In this document: piece after piece, positions 49,139 through 58,082 of the stretch
How positions within the stretch are numbered: position 1 is the first letter of the stretch
Layout: each line of letters starts with the position of its first letter
NCBI RefSeq assembly: GCF_000720325.1
Contig: NZ_JOJM01000008.1
Coordinates: 62,001-126,000 of the forward strand
Reading direction: 5' to 3'
Source of the DNA: Streptomyces sp. NRRL B-1347
GTDB lineage: Bacteria; Actinomycetota; Actinomycetes; Streptomycetales; Streptomycetaceae
DNA: 64,000 bases
The notes under the pieces: model-generated
Database searches by the model: none
Told to the model about the DNA's origin: nothing
What the model saw: only the letters and a program-made list of their open reading frames with translations
Position numbers and translations under genes: made by a program

Positions 49139-50371
49139 TTACTCGGCGCTGCCCGCGGTCCACTGGCTCCACGACATGTTCCAGCCGTTCAGGCCGTTGT
49201 CGGGGGCGATGGTCTTGTCCGGCGAACCCTTGACCGTCACGACGTCACCGATCAGCGAGTTGTCGTAGAACCACTTGCCCATCGTGTCACCCTGCGCCCC
49301 CTGGGCGTCCTGGAGCCCCACACAGCCGTGGCTGGTATTCGAGCTACCGAAGATGGAGGGCGAGCTCCAGTAGTTGCCGTGGATGAACGTGCCGGACGTC
49401 GAAAGGCGCATGGCGTGCGGTACGTCCTTGATGTCGTACTCCCCGCCGAAACCGACCGTCGAGCCGTTCATCCGCGTCTGGACGAACTTCTCGGAGATCA
49501 CCATCTGGCCGTTGTACGTGGGGTTCTGCGGGCTGCCCGCCGAGATCGGAACGGTCTTGATGACCTTGCCGTCCCGCTCGACCGTCATCTTCTTGGCGCC
49601 CACGTCGACGGTGGAGACCTGCTTGCGGCCGATGGTGAAGGTGACCGTCTTGTCCTGGACGCCGGTGATGCCGTTGCCGCCCTTCACACCGTCCAGGGCG
49701 ATCTTCATCGTGACCTTGGAGCCGGCCTTCCAGTACTCCTGCGGCCGGAAGTCCAGGCGCTGGTTGCCGAACCAGTGGCCGACGATCTTCTGCCCGCTGC
49801 TGGACGTCACCGTGATGTGCGACTGCACGTCCTTGCGGTTGGTGATCGCCTTGTCGAAGTTGAACGACACCGGCATGCCCACGCCGACGGTGGTGCCGCC
49901 GTCCGGCGTGTACGAACCGATGAAGCTGTTCGCCGACGCCACCGTCGTGAACGTCGCGTTCTCCGTCGCCGGGCGGCCGTCGCCGTCCTTGGCGTTGGCG
50001 GTGACCTTGTACTTCGTGCCGCGCTCCAGCTGCGCCTTGGGCTTCCAGGAGCTGCCGTCGGCGGATATGGAGCCCTCGACCGCGGCGCCGGACGTCACCT
50101 GCGTCATCTTCACGCTGGTCAGCTTGCCGCCCTTGACCTTCACGCCGGTGGCGTTGATCGAGGCGTCGGTCGCGCCGTCCTTGGAGGAGATGGCTATCTG
50201 CGCGCCGGACGCGTCCTTGGCCGCGCCGGACTTCTTGTCGTCCTTGGCGTCGGCGTCACCACCGCAGGCCGTGAGGGTCAGCGCGCCGACAGCCGCGAGT
50301 GCGGCGGTAGCCAGCACGACCCGCCGACGGCGAAGGTGCCGAGGCTGCGCTGCAATGTCCGGCGTTGTCAC
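49139..50371 (-). CDS. lipoprotein L,D-transpeptidase (Ig-like + YkuD)
   Basis: 410 residues from GTG 50371, with GGGAG upstream. Lipoprotein signal with lipobox LTAC (C36) and an acidic/Lys linker. Two Ig-like domains (about 50-250) are followed by the YkuD catalytic domain with HGNYW and SHGCVGL, the nucleophile at about C350. This is the LdtMt2-like architecture of actinobacteria that makes 3-3 cross-links in peptidoglycan. Acts at the outer membrane face of the cell wall. Ends at a strong terminator. Confidence 0.9.
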   Translation of the reverse strand: MTTPDIAAQPRHLRRRRVVLATAALAAVGALTLTACGGDADAKDDKKSGAAKDASGAQIAISSKDGATDASINATGVKVKGGKLTSVKMTQVTSGAAVEGSISADGSSWKPKAQLERGTKYKVTANAKDGDGRPATENATFTTVASANSFIGSYTPDGGTTVGVGMPVSFNFDKAITNRKDVQSHITVTSSSGQKIVGHWFGNQRLDFRPQEYWKAGSKVTMKIALDGVKGGNGITGVQDKTVTFTIGRKQVSTVDVGAKKMTVERDGKVIKTVPISAGSPQNPTYNGQMVISEKFVQTRMNGSTVGFGGEYDIKDVPHAMRLSTSGTFIHGNYWSSPSIFGSSNTSHGCVGLQDAQGAQGDTMGKWFYDNSLIGDVVTVKGSPDKTIAPDNGLNGWNMSWSQWTAGSAE

Positions 50372-50601
50372 GGGCTGCTCCCATTCGGTCTGCGTCCAGC
50401 ACGTTCTCGGTATGTACGTGGTCTGATCCGGTACGGGTAAAGAGTTTCCGGGCGGAGGAATGGTTCCGGGGCGCGGGTGTGAGCGCTGGCACATGGCTGC
50501 GCCCGCGGCTGTTTTCAAGGTCCTTCAGTTTGGTGGCACTTGAGGGGTTGGGGGCGATATATGGGGCTTCGCCCCTTTCCCTCTCTGTTGGTCCTTCGGG
50601 C

Positions 50602-50626
50602 CTCGTCCTCAAACGCCGGACGGGCT
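50602..50626 (+). repeat. dispersed Streptomyces repeat at the 3' end of the P1 peptidase gene
   Basis: Second copy of the element at 27264-27288 (one base changed, AAA for GAA). The minus-strand peptidase gene takes its last residues and stop codon from it. The 237-bp gap to the transpeptidase gene otherwise shows nothing else. Confidence 0.75.
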
Positions 50627-51718
50627 GGGATTGCCGCGCTCGCCGTTCGGGCTGGATTCGTACAGGCTTCGGTAGGACGGGAAGGTTCCGCCTGGGGTTT
50701 CCACCGGGGTGGCTGCCAGCAGGGCTCTGACGATCGCTCGGGTGACCATGTCCGCGCCCGCCGCCAGGATCTCGTTCAGGGCCAAGGGGTTTCCGGCGTC
50801 GAGCGGGTGCTCGCCGGTGGCCAGGGCGAACACCGTGTCCCCGTCGTTCAGCAGGTGCACCGGGCGTACGGCCCGCGCCATGCCGTCGTGCGAGGTGCCC
50901 GCGAGCTTCTGCGCCTGTGCCTTGGTGAGCTCGGCGTCGGTGGCGACGACGGCGAGCGTGGTGTTCAACGGAGGCCGTCCGTTGCGCGCCGCGGCCTCGG
51001 CTAGGCGCCGCCGGGCCGCCTCGTGGACCTCGGCCGGGGGCAGCTCGACCGGCGCCCCCTCGAAGAACCGCCCGTACAACGCCCCCGTCGACGGATCAAC
51101 GCCCGACCCCGCCGCGTTCGCCACCACCAGGGCGGCGACCGTGACGCCCGAGCCGAGGACCGTGCTCGCCGTGCCGATGCCGCCCTTGAGCTGGCCCACC
51201 ACCGCTCCGGTGCCCGCGCCCAGATTGCCCTCGGCCACCGCGTGCCCGCTCGCGCGCGCCGCCGCGTCCTCCACCGCCGCCCGGCCGAGCGCCGCGTCGG
51301 GCCGCGCCCGGAACGCGCCGCCGCGCCCCAGGTCGAACACGCACGCCGCGGGCACCACCGGCACCACGTGCGCCCTCTCGGGCCCCACCCGCACGCCGCG
51401 CTCCTGCTCCTCCAGCCAGGCCATCACCCCGGTCGCCGCGTCGAGGCCGTACGCGCTGCCGCCCGTCAGCACGACCGCCTCCACCCGCTGCACCAGGTTC
51501 CGCGGGTCGAGCGCGTCCGTCTCCCGGGTGCCCGGGCCGCCGCCGCGCACGTCCACGGCCGCCACGGCCCCGCCCTCCGGCGCGAGCACGACGGTCGTCC
51601 CGCTGAGCCAGCCGTCGCCCACCCGGCCCGCGTGCCCGACCCGCAGCCCCGCGACGTCGGTCAGTGCCCCGGCCGACTCGTCCCGCGTCCCTGCCTCAGG
51701 TGCGTCAGATGTCGTCAT
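50609..51718 (-). CDS. P1 (DmpA/NylC-type) family peptidase
   Basis: 369 residues. N-terminal nucleophile aminopeptidase family (S58): VAGLRVGHAG, VRGGGPGTRETDALDP, LTGGSAYGLDAATGVM, GAGTGAVVGQLKGG and the self-cleavage region PPLNTTLAVVATDA, where cleavage before Thr would create the beta subunit. Cleaves D-amino-acid or beta-peptides, or cyclic oligomers, in relatives; native substrate unknown. Its C-terminal NPSPSGV is encoded by a dispersed repeat. Confidence 0.87.
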   Translation of the reverse strand: MTTSDAPEAGTRDESAGALTDVAGLRVGHAGRVGDGWLSGTTVVLAPEGGAVAAVDVRGGGPGTRETDALDPRNLVQRVEAVVLTGGSAYGLDAATGVMAWLEEQERGVRVGPERAHVVPVVPAACVFDLGRGGAFRARPDAALGRAAVEDAAARASGHAVAEGNLGAGTGAVVGQLKGGIGTASTVLGSGVTVAALVVANAAGSGVDPSTGALYGRFFEGAPVELPPAEVHEAARRRLAEAAARNGRPPLNTTLAVVATDAELTKAQAQKLAGTSHDGMARAVRPVHLLNDGDTVFALATGEHPLDAGNPLALNEILAAGADMVTRAIVRALLAATPVETPGGTFPSYRSLYESSPNGERGNPSPSGV

Positions 51719-51794
51719 GCGGCATGCGTATCACGGGCTTTGCCGGGAGGGGGACGCGCGATCGGGACGGTCTTGCGCCCCGTCTCCGCGGCCG

Positions 51795-53006
51795 TCAGGC
51801 GACGCGCTCGGACCGCACCATCCGGGACGTCAGGGTCACCCCGACCGCCACCGCGAGCGCCGCCACCACACCCGCCGCGAACACCGCCCAGCGGCCCGCG
51901 AACGTGCACGCCAGGATCGCGACCGCCGTGACCGGAAGCACCAGTTGCTGGGCGAGCCCCACCTTGAAGTGACGCGAGTGCAGTAGCCACACCGTGAACA
52001 GGTACACCGCCGCCGGGATCGTCACCGCCGCCGACGCCGCCGTCTCCGAAATGTGCGCCTTGCCGACCGCCTGCTCCACCGCCACCTCGATCCCCGCGCC
52101 GATCGCCGCCGCCGAGCCGAAGATCAAGTAGTGGCCGTAACCCCACAGGAACGCCTGCTGGTTGGAGCGGAGATGGCCGTGGATCGGCACCACGAAGTAG
52201 ATCCACCACGCCGCGAAGATCAACAGGAGTCCGCCGACGGCGATGGGCAGCAGCTCGCCGAGCGCGTCGTTCTCGTCGATGGCCGACTTCACCGCGATCG
52301 TCGCCGCGGCGATCGTCTCGCCGAGCATGATGATCGTGAACAGGCCGTACCGCTCGGCGATGTGGTGCGGGTGCCAGGGCGTCGTCCGCGCCCTCTCCGC
52401 GACCGTCGGCACCGCCATCTCGGCGATCGCCATCACCAGGAACGTCCACGGCCGCGCCCCCTCCGGCAGGACGAGGAGGCCCAGCCAGCCCACCTGGCAC
52501 AGCGCCACTCCGCCCGCATAGCGCAGCGCCGTGCGCCGCTCGTCGCCCGTGGTGGAGGCCGCGGCCCGCAGCCACTGGGCGATCAGCGCGAGCCGCATGA
52601 TCAGGTAGCCGAGCCAGAGGGCCAGGAACTGATGGTCCTCGAAGGCCTTCGATACCCCCGCCGCGAGCACCAGAACGCCGGCGATCTGGAGGAGCGTCAC
52701 CACGCGGTACAGCGAGTCGTCGTTGTCGTACGCCGAGGCGAACCAGGTGAAGTTCATCCAGGCCCACCACACCGCGAAGAACACCATCGCGTAGTTGAGG
52801 ACCCCGTCGCCCGGGTGCCCCTCGGCCACGGCGTGCACCAGCTGCACCCCGGCCTGGGCGACCGCGACCACGAAACACAGGTCGAAGAAGAGCTCCAGCG
52901 GTGTCGCCGCGCGGTGGGACTCCTCCCGCCCGCGGGCGACCATCGGGCGCAGCGGCGGGGGAGGGGAGGCGGGAGCCGGGCTCGCGGGGGAAGGACTGGA
53001 CGTCAT
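51795..53006 (-). CDS. low temperature requirement A (LtrA) family membrane protein
   Basis: 403 residues with about ten hydrophobic helices. The N-terminal ATPLELFFDLCFVVAVAQ and the central WHPHHIAERYGLFTIIMLGE are the LtrA family signatures. Integral membrane protein of unknown function; the name comes from a Listeria mutant. A Pro/Ser-rich tail precedes helix 1. Start ATG 53006. Confidence 0.85.
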   Translation of the reverse strand: MTSSPSPASPAPASPPPPLRPMVARGREESHRAATPLELFFDLCFVVAVAQAGVQLVHAVAEGHPGDGVLNYAMVFFAVWWAWMNFTWFASAYDNDDSLYRVVTLLQIAGVLVLAAGVSKAFEDHQFLALWLGYLIMRLALIAQWLRAAASTTGDERRTALRYAGGVALCQVGWLGLLVLPEGARPWTFLVMAIAEMAVPTVAERARTTPWHPHHIAERYGLFTIIMLGETIAAATIAVKSAIDENDALGELLPIAVGGLLLIFAAWWIYFVVPIHGHLRSNQQAFLWGYGHYLIFGSAAAIGAGIEVAVEQAVGKAHISETAASAAVTIPAAVYLFTVWLLHSRHFKVGLAQQLVLPVTAVAILACTFAGRWAVFAAGVVAALAVAVGVTLTSRMVRSERVA

Positions 53007-53242
53007 GGGGCAAGAACAGCAGAGCCCGGCGGTGCGACGGCCCGGGTCGGGCCGTGTCGGAGCGGGAGCACCCGGGTGGGTGGCGGCCGCCCTCCGCCAC
53101 GGGCCGGGCCGCCACCGCCGCGGGCGATGCCTCCGTTGCCGCGAGTGGTGCCTCTGTCGCCGCGGGCGGTGCTTTCGTGGGGGAGGGCAGCGGCCCGGCG
53201 GGCGTGGGGCGGGGGCCGCCCCGGCGGACGTACGCTGGAGGC

Positions 53243-53461
53243 ATGAGCACCGCCCCCGCCCCCGAACCGCGTGATCCCAAGGACGCGAAGCCCCGGCAGG
53301 CCCCGAAGAAGCCGACCAGTGCGCTGATCTTCGACGATCCCCTGTCGCAGCAGTCCTCGGACGATACGGATCGCGGGTGGGGCGAGCGGCCGTCGGCGAG
53401 TGGCGACAGCGCCGCCGACCTCGCCCGCTTCCTGGACGAGAAGCCGCCCCACCACATCTGA
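53243..53461 (+). CDS. small hypothetical protein, Lys/Pro/Asp-rich
   Basis: 72 residues, disordered-looking: a Lys/Pro N-terminus, then IFDDPLSQQSSDDTDRGWGE and a C-terminal AADLARFLDEKPPHHI. ATG 53243 has GGAGG close upstream, and TACGCT (53231-53236) is a candidate -10 for a very short leader. Unknown function; convergent with mscL. Confidence 0.65.
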   Translation: MSTAPAPEPRDPKDAKPRQAPKKPTSALIFDDPLSQQSSDDTDRGWGERPSASGDSAADLARFLDEKPPHHI

Positions 53462-53501
53462 GCCCGCGCCGCCGCCCGCGCGGCCAGGGCTCGCGGTCCT
53501 G

Positions 53502-54020
53502 CTAGCGCGCGTCGCCCCCGGGCTGCTCCGTCCCCCCGGGCTGCGCCGTCCCGCCGGGGCTCGCGCCGCGCTGGGCAACCAGTGCGTCGCGGATCTCCTT
53601 GAGCACCTCCAGCTCCGTGACCTCGATGACCTCCTGCGTGCCCTCCTTGGCCGCCTGGCGTGCGGTCTGCTTGGCCAGGTACTTCGACATCGGCAGGACC
53701 ATCAGGAAGTAGACGACGGCCGCAGTGATCAGGAAGCTGAGGGTGGCGCTGAGCACCGAGCCCCACATGATCGGGATGCCGCTCACGGCCTCGCCGTTCT
53801 TCACCACGCACGGGTCCTTGAGACACGAGCTGTAGTGGTCGAGATCCTTCGTCCCGAAGGCACCCACCAGCGGGTTGATGACGCCCTTCACCACGGAGTT
53901 CACGACGCTCGTGAACGCGGCGCCGATGACGACCGCGACCGCCAGGTCGACGACGTTGCCGCGTGTCAGGAAGGCCTTGAAGCCCTGCCAGACGCTCGGT
54001 TCCTTCTTCTCGCTCACCAC
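53502..54020 (-). CDS. mscL: large-conductance mechanosensitive channel
   Basis: 172 residues. N-terminal helix and TM1 (GFKAFLTRGNVVDLAVAVVI, then GAAFTSVVNSVVKGVINPLV) and TM2 (TLSFLITAAVVYFLMVLPMS) as in MscL, then a coiled cytoplasmic tail with Glu/Val-rich helix and a Gly/Pro-rich end. Forms a pentameric pore opening on hypo-osmotic shock. Starts at tandem GTGs (54020/54017) after GAAAGG. A loop between TM1 and TM2 carries two cysteines (SSCLKDPCVV). Confidence 0.95.
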   Translation of the reverse strand: MVSEKKEPSVWQGFKAFLTRGNVVDLAVAVVIGAAFTSVVNSVVKGVINPLVGAFGTKDLDHYSSCLKDPCVVKNGEAVSGIPIMWGSVLSATLSFLITAAVVYFLMVLPMSKYLAKQTARQAAKEGTQEVIEVTELEVLKEIRDALVAQRGASPGGTAQPGGTEQPGGDAR

Positions 54021-54155
54021 TAGGCCTTTCGTTGCAAATGCGGGTTGTGCGGCAAACCGCTTCGCAACCTACGGCAGCGTCTGGCAGGCCTGTCCACTTC
54101 CGTAACGCGAACGAGCGACTTGACAGCGCATCAGTCGTCCGCACGGACGTGCGGC

Positions 54156-54818
54156 TCATCGCAGCGTCACCGCGAGGTGCGCGGTGGCGCTCGCTCCCGC
54201 GAGCCGCGCCGCCGTCTCTCCCGGCACGGAGAGGACGACCAGCGCCCCGCCCTCGGCCGGCCCGTCCGCGGGCTCGGGCACCTCGGACACCCGGGCGTCC
54301 GACGCGATCACACGGGGTGCGCCGCCCCGGCCCGTCGCCGGGTCCTCCGCCGCGACCACGTCCACGCGGTCGCCGGGGCGCAGCAGGCGCGCCGTCGCCG
54401 CGTCCGCGATCCGGACCGGCGCCGTCACCGGCCGGGCCGGCGGCCGCGCCCGCTCCCGGCCGTCGCCCGCCCCCTTCGCGGTCACGGACGCCGCGGAGCC
54501 CCCCGGCCGTGACCGCTCGGCGTCTCCCAGTGCTGCGGCCGCCAGCGCGGCGGCGGTCATCGCGAGCCCCACGGCCACCGCCCGCCTGCGGTGCCGGGCG
54601 AGCCGCCGCAGCCGCTGGCGTCCGCCGCGCACGTGCAGGGGGGAGAAGTGCGGCACCTCGCACGGCGGTGGCGGAGCGCCCCCGCCCCCACCGCCGCCGG
54701 GCCCGGGCCGTGCCCGCGCCACGTACGACGCGGCCCGTGCGCTGGGTTGGACGCCCGTGCGCGTACCCACCTGTGACGAACCGACCTGCGTACCGATGCG
54801 TGAAGCGTCCTGCGTCAT
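54156..54818 (-). CDS. SAF-domain protein (CpaB/RcpC-like)
   Basis: 220 residues from ATG 54818; GTG 54875 is an in-frame alternative. A basic N-terminus and Pro/Gly-rich stretch precede one membrane helix (AVAVGLAMTAAALAAAAL). The SAF-like part follows: RIADAATARLLRPGDRVDVV, with C-terminal VVLSVPGETAARLAGASATA. CpaB proteins belong to Flp pilus secretion, but no pilus genes are nearby. From memory, this gene is regularly found next to mscL in Streptomyces. Confidence 0.75.
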   Translation of the reverse strand: MTQDASRIGTQVGSSQVGTRTGVQPSARAASYVARARPGPGGGGGGGAPPPPCEVPHFSPLHVRGGRQRLRRLARHRRRAVAVGLAMTAAALAAAALGDAERSRPGGSAASVTAKGAGDGRERARPPARPVTAPVRIADAATARLLRPGDRVDVVAAEDPATGRGGAPRVIASDARVSEVPEPADGPAEGGALVVLSVPGETAARLAGASATAHLAVTLR

Positions 54819-54963
54819 GACGACCACCGCCCGTCGTGAGGAGTTCGGACCGAGGAGTTCGGATTCCGATCCCACGATGCGGGCTCGCCGCCGATCCCGC
54901 TGAGCCCCGTGCGCTACCGCCCGGTTGTGGACAACTCCCTCACCCGAAGGGCACGTTCCGCCT

Positions 54964-55003
54964 AGGGCCGTCCAGGGCCGTCCAGGGCCGTCCAGGGCCG
55001 CCC
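54964..55003. repeat. four 10-bp tandem repeats
   Basis: AGGGCCGTCC is repeated at 54964, 54974 and 54984, and as AGGGCCGCCC at 54994, in the gap between the SAF-domain gene and mtnP, just beyond the mtnP stop. Confidence 0.8.
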
Positions 55004-55017
55004 AGACCCGCCCGGGC

Positions 55018-55869
55018 CTACGGCAGCCGGAACCCCGGATCCATCCCGCCCAGCGCCCCCACGCACAGGCAGTCCCGCGCCCCGGTCTCCGGAAGCCCCG
55101 CCACCGCGTCGAAGAGCACCGTCCGCAGCCGGTCCACGTTCGCGGAGAACACCCGCAGGACCTCGTCGTGCGAGACGCCCGTGCCCGACTCCGCGCCCGC
55201 GTCCAGGTCGGTGACCAGCGTCATCGACGTGTAGCAGAGCTCCAGTTCGCGGGCGAGCGCCGCCTCGGGGTGGCCGGTCATGCCCACCACGGACCAGCCC
55301 TGCGACGCGTACCAGCGCGACTCCGCGCGGGTCGAGAACCGCGGCCCCTCGATCACCACGAGGGTCCCGCCGTCCACCGGCTCCCAGTCCCGGCCGCGCG
55401 CGGCCTTCAGCGCGGCGGCCCGCCCGGCCGGGCAGTACGGGTCGGCCAGCGACACGTGCACCACGTTCGGCACGCCGCCGTCGGGCAGCGGAAGCCCGTC
55501 GAAGTACGACTGGGTGCGCCCCGTCGTGCGGTCCACGAACTGGTCGGGCACGAGCAGCGTCCCCGGCCCGTACTCGGCGCGGAGCCCGCCCACCGCGCAC
55601 GGGCCGAGCACCTGCCGCACGCCCAGGGAGCGCAGGGCCCACAGGTTGGCGCGGTAGTTGATGCGGTGCGGCGGCAGGTGGTGGCCGCGGCCGTGCCGGG
55701 GCAGGAAGGCCACCCGGCGCCCCGCTATGTCACCGAGGAAGACGGAGTCGCTCGGGGCGCCGTAGGGGGTGTCGACGTGCACCTCGGTCACGTCGTCGAG
55801 GAAGGAGTAGAAGCCCGATCCGCCGATGACGCCGACATCGGCCTGCTGCGCGTTCGCCGTGTTCACCAT
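55018..55869 (-). CDS. mtnP: S-methyl-5'-thioadenosine phosphorylase
   Basis: 283 residues. Purine-nucleoside-phosphorylase fold of the MtnP type: GVIGGSGFYSFLDD, PRHGRGHHLPPHRINYRANL, IEGPRFSTRAESR and VGMTGHPEAALARELELCYT. Phosphorolysis of methylthioadenosine, a by-product of polyamine or autoinducer-type reactions, gives adenine and methylthioribose-1-phosphate. ATG 55869 and ATG 55878 are both possible starts. Confidence 0.92.
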   Translation of the reverse strand: MVNTANAQQADVGVIGGSGFYSFLDDVTEVHVDTPYGAPSDSVFLGDIAGRRVAFLPRHGRGHHLPPHRINYRANLWALRSLGVRQVLGPCAVGGLRAEYGPGTLLVPDQFVDRTTGRTQSYFDGLPLPDGGVPNVVHVSLADPYCPAGRAAALKAARGRDWEPVDGGTLVVIEGPRFSTRAESRWYASQGWSVVGMTGHPEAALARELELCYTSMTLVTDLDAGAESGTGVSHDEVLRVFSANVDRLRTVLFDAVAGLPETGARDCLCVGALGGMDPGFRLP

Positions 55870-55981
55870 GGCCCGCACAGTAGCCGTACGGGGAAACGGC
55901 CGGGAGTGCGCCGCAAAGACACCGAAGGCCCCGCTGTCCCAGGGGACGGCGGGGCCTTCCGGAGTGTGGAGAACCGGCGCG

Positions 55982-56311
55982 CTAGGCGGCCGACGAGCTC
56001 GACGAGGTGGTGCTCGACGCCTTGGAGTCCGAGGACGACGAGGAGGAAGAGGACGACTTCGAGGACGACGTCGAAGAAGACGCAGACGTCGAAGAAGACG
56101 ACGACGAAGACGCCGGCGAGCTGCTCGACGACGAGCCGCGGCTGTCGTTGCGGTAGAAGCCCGAGCCCTTGAAGACGATGCCGACCGCCGAGAACACCTT
56201 CTTGAGGCGTCCGTCGCAGTTCGGGCACACGGTCAGGGCGTCGTCGGTGAACTTCTGCACCGCCTCGAGGCCCTCGCCGCACTCGGTGCACTGGTACTGG
56301 TACGTCGGCAC
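55982..56311 (-). CDS. Ruc/FmdB-family zinc-ribbon protein with poly-Ser tail
   Basis: 109 residues. Residues 1-50 form a zinc ribbon with C8/C11 (CTEC) and C29/C32 (CPNC) and end GIVFKGSGFYRND. The remaining 55 residues are mostly Ser with scattered Ala, Thr, Lys and Asp, certainly disordered. The same layout is found in M. tuberculosis Rv0991c (Ruc), an HrcA-controlled, redox-activated chaperone. The CIRCE operator just upstream makes that homology functional. AGGAGG lies near the start. Predicted role: protect unfolded proteins during heat and oxidative stress, perhaps with the DnaK system. Confidence 0.88.
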   Translation of the reverse strand: MPTYQYQCTECGEGLEAVQKFTDDALTVCPNCDGRLKKVFSAVGIVFKGSGFYRNDSRGSSSSSSPASSSSSSSTSASSSTSSSKSSSSSSSSSDSKASSTTSSSSSAA

Positions 56312-56321
56312 TTGCTTCCTC

Positions 56322-56348
56322 CTGGCACTCTCACTCGATGAGTGCTAA
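56322..56348. promoter_or_regulatory. CIRCE element (HrcA operator) before the Ruc-like gene
   Basis: CTGGCACTC (56322-56330), 9 bp, GAGTGCTAA (56340-56348). One half matches the CIRCE consensus TTAGCACTC-N9-GAGTGCTAA perfectly and the other at 7 of 9 positions. It ends 11 bp before the start codon, the usual position for HrcA repression. Confidence 0.9.
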
Positions 56349-56378
56349 CGACGGTCCATAGTGACGTATTCCGCGGGT

Positions 56379-57644
56379 TCAGTCCACCGCCACCGGTACG
56401 CGGTGACCCACGCCACGTGCGACGGTCCGGCCCGTGGCCGGGGGAGTGAGCCGCGAACTCAGGACCAGCAGCACCGCCAGGGCGAGCGCGGTGCCGCCGA
56501 GCGGCACCAGGAATCCGGCGCCGTCCCAGAGGCGGTCCTCCAGCTGTCCCGCGACCGTGACGGCGGCGGCCTGCCCCAGCGCGACGGCGCCGGTGAGCAG
56601 GGTGAAGGCCTCCGTGCGCGCGGTCGGCGCGACCAGGCTGTCGACCAGGGTGTAGCCGGTGATCAGGGCGGGCGCGATGCAGACGCCGACGAGCAGGCCG
56701 AGCCCGGCCAGCAGGAGCACGGACTGCGCGGCCCACAGGCCCGAGGCCATCAAGGTCAGCGCCGTGTAGCCGACGACGAGCCGCCGCTGCGGGGAGACCT
56801 TCCAGGCGACGGCGCCGCAGATGATCCCGGAGATCATGTTGCCCGCGGCGAAGGTGCCGTACAGGACGCCGTTCAGACCGGGCCGGTCGATGGACTCGGT
56901 GAAGGCGGCCAGGGCGACCTGCATGCCTCCGAAGACCGTGCCGATGCCGAGGAACGTCACGATCAGCACGCGCACACCGGGCACCCGGAGCGCCGAATCG
57001 TGCTTCACGCGTGCGTGGCCCGCAGCGGCGGGCTGCGGCTGGGTGCTCTTCTGGGCGGCGAACAGCAGGCCGCCGACCAGGGTCAGACCGGCCTCCGTGA
57101 GGAGTCCGGCCGCCGGGTCGACGCCCGTGCACAGCGCGGTCGCCACCAGCGGGCCGAGCACGAAGGTCAGCTCGTCCGTGACGGACTCGAAGGCGGCGGC
57201 CGTCTGCGCGAGCGGCGAACCCTGGAGCTTGACGCCCCAGCGGGCCCGCACCATGGGGCCGATCTGCGGCGTCGAGGCACCCGTGGGCACCGCGGCGACG
57301 AAGAGGGCCCACAGGGGGGCGTCGGACAGCGCGAGCACGGTGAGGGTGACACCGGAGGCCGCGTGCACGAGGACGCCGGGCAGGAGCACGGCGCGCTGCC
57401 CGAACCGGTCGGCGAGCTTGCCGCTGAGGGGGGCGAACAGCGCCATGGAGACGCCGGTGGCCGCCGAGACGGCACCGGCGGCGCCGTACGACCCGGTGGT
57501 GTGCTGCACGAGCAGCACGATGGAGATGGTGAGCATCGCGAACGGCTGCCGCGCGGCGAAGCCGGGGAGCAGGAACGTCCAGGCGCGGGGGGTGCGCAGC
57601 AATTGCCCGTAGCCCGGGCGGGGGTCAGTGACCGTGGACGCCAC
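56379..57644 (-). CDS. MFS transporter (12-TM)
   Basis: 421 residues with about 12 hydrophobic helices. Motif A SGKLADRFGQRAVLL, AGNMISGIICGAVAWKVSPQ between halves. N-terminal RTPRAWTFLLPGFAARQPF is typical of a Streptomyces MFS subfamily. ATG 57644; export substrate unknown. Preceded (upstream) by a long gap with its own promoter. Confidence 0.88.
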   Translation of the reverse strand: MASTVTDPRPGYGQLLRTPRAWTFLLPGFAARQPFAMLTISIVLLVQHTTGSYGAAGAVSAATGVSMALFAPLSGKLADRFGQRAVLLPGVLVHAASGVTLTVLALSDAPLWALFVAAVPTGASTPQIGPMVRARWGVKLQGSPLAQTAAAFESVTDELTFVLGPLVATALCTGVDPAAGLLTEAGLTLVGGLLFAAQKSTQPQPAAAGHARVKHDSALRVPGVRVLIVTFLGIGTVFGGMQVALAAFTESIDRPGLNGVLYGTFAAGNMISGIICGAVAWKVSPQRRLVVGYTALTLMASGLWAAQSVLLLAGLGLLVGVCIAPALITGYTLVDSLVAPTARTEAFTLLTGAVALGQAAAVTVAGQLEDRLWDGAGFLVPLGGTALALAVLLVLSSRLTPPATGRTVARGVGHRVPVAVD

Positions 57645-58082
57645 GGCCCATGCCTTTCTGCTGCCTGGTAGCGCGCCCGTGCGGGGGCGCCGAGAGCTGT
57701 CCTCTAGCGCAGAACTGCGGTAGATACCGGGCTGCCCACTGCGAGGGCGCCGCGGCCGCCATACGGTCGCGCCAGCTCTGCGTCAGACAGAGTTGGTTCG
57801 ATCAGTGTCGGTGCGTGGGTCTCGGTGCGCGCTCCGCCGACGCTCTGAGAGCGCGCTGACGGGACGGACCGAGTGCGCCTTCATCGTACAGGTACTTCGC
57901 AAATGAGACCTGTGATTACGAGAAGTGAGACTCGTGACACCTGTGATTCCCCCCGGCCCGCCCCTGTCTCCGGACTGACCCTGTCTCCGGACTGACCCGA
58001 CCCGGCCGCACCGACCCGACCCGGCCTGCCCCGTCCTGGCCGCCCCGACCCGTCCCGTCCACGGGACCCCGCGGCCCCGTGG
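57645..58082. other. 438-bp intergenic region with repeats
   Basis: No gene supported. ACCTGTGATT occurs at about 57912 and 57940. An inverted repeat GCGCGCTC/GAGAGCGCGC lies near 57828-57857. A 17-bp tandem duplication is at 57963-57996, followed by degenerate CCGACCCGG repeats. It contains the upstream control region of the MFS gene and the 3' region of the antiporter. Confidence 0.5.
57963..57996. repeat. 17-bp perfect tandem duplication
   Basis: CCTGTCTCCGGACTGAC occurs twice in direct contact (57963-57979, 57980-57996). Confidence 0.85.
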
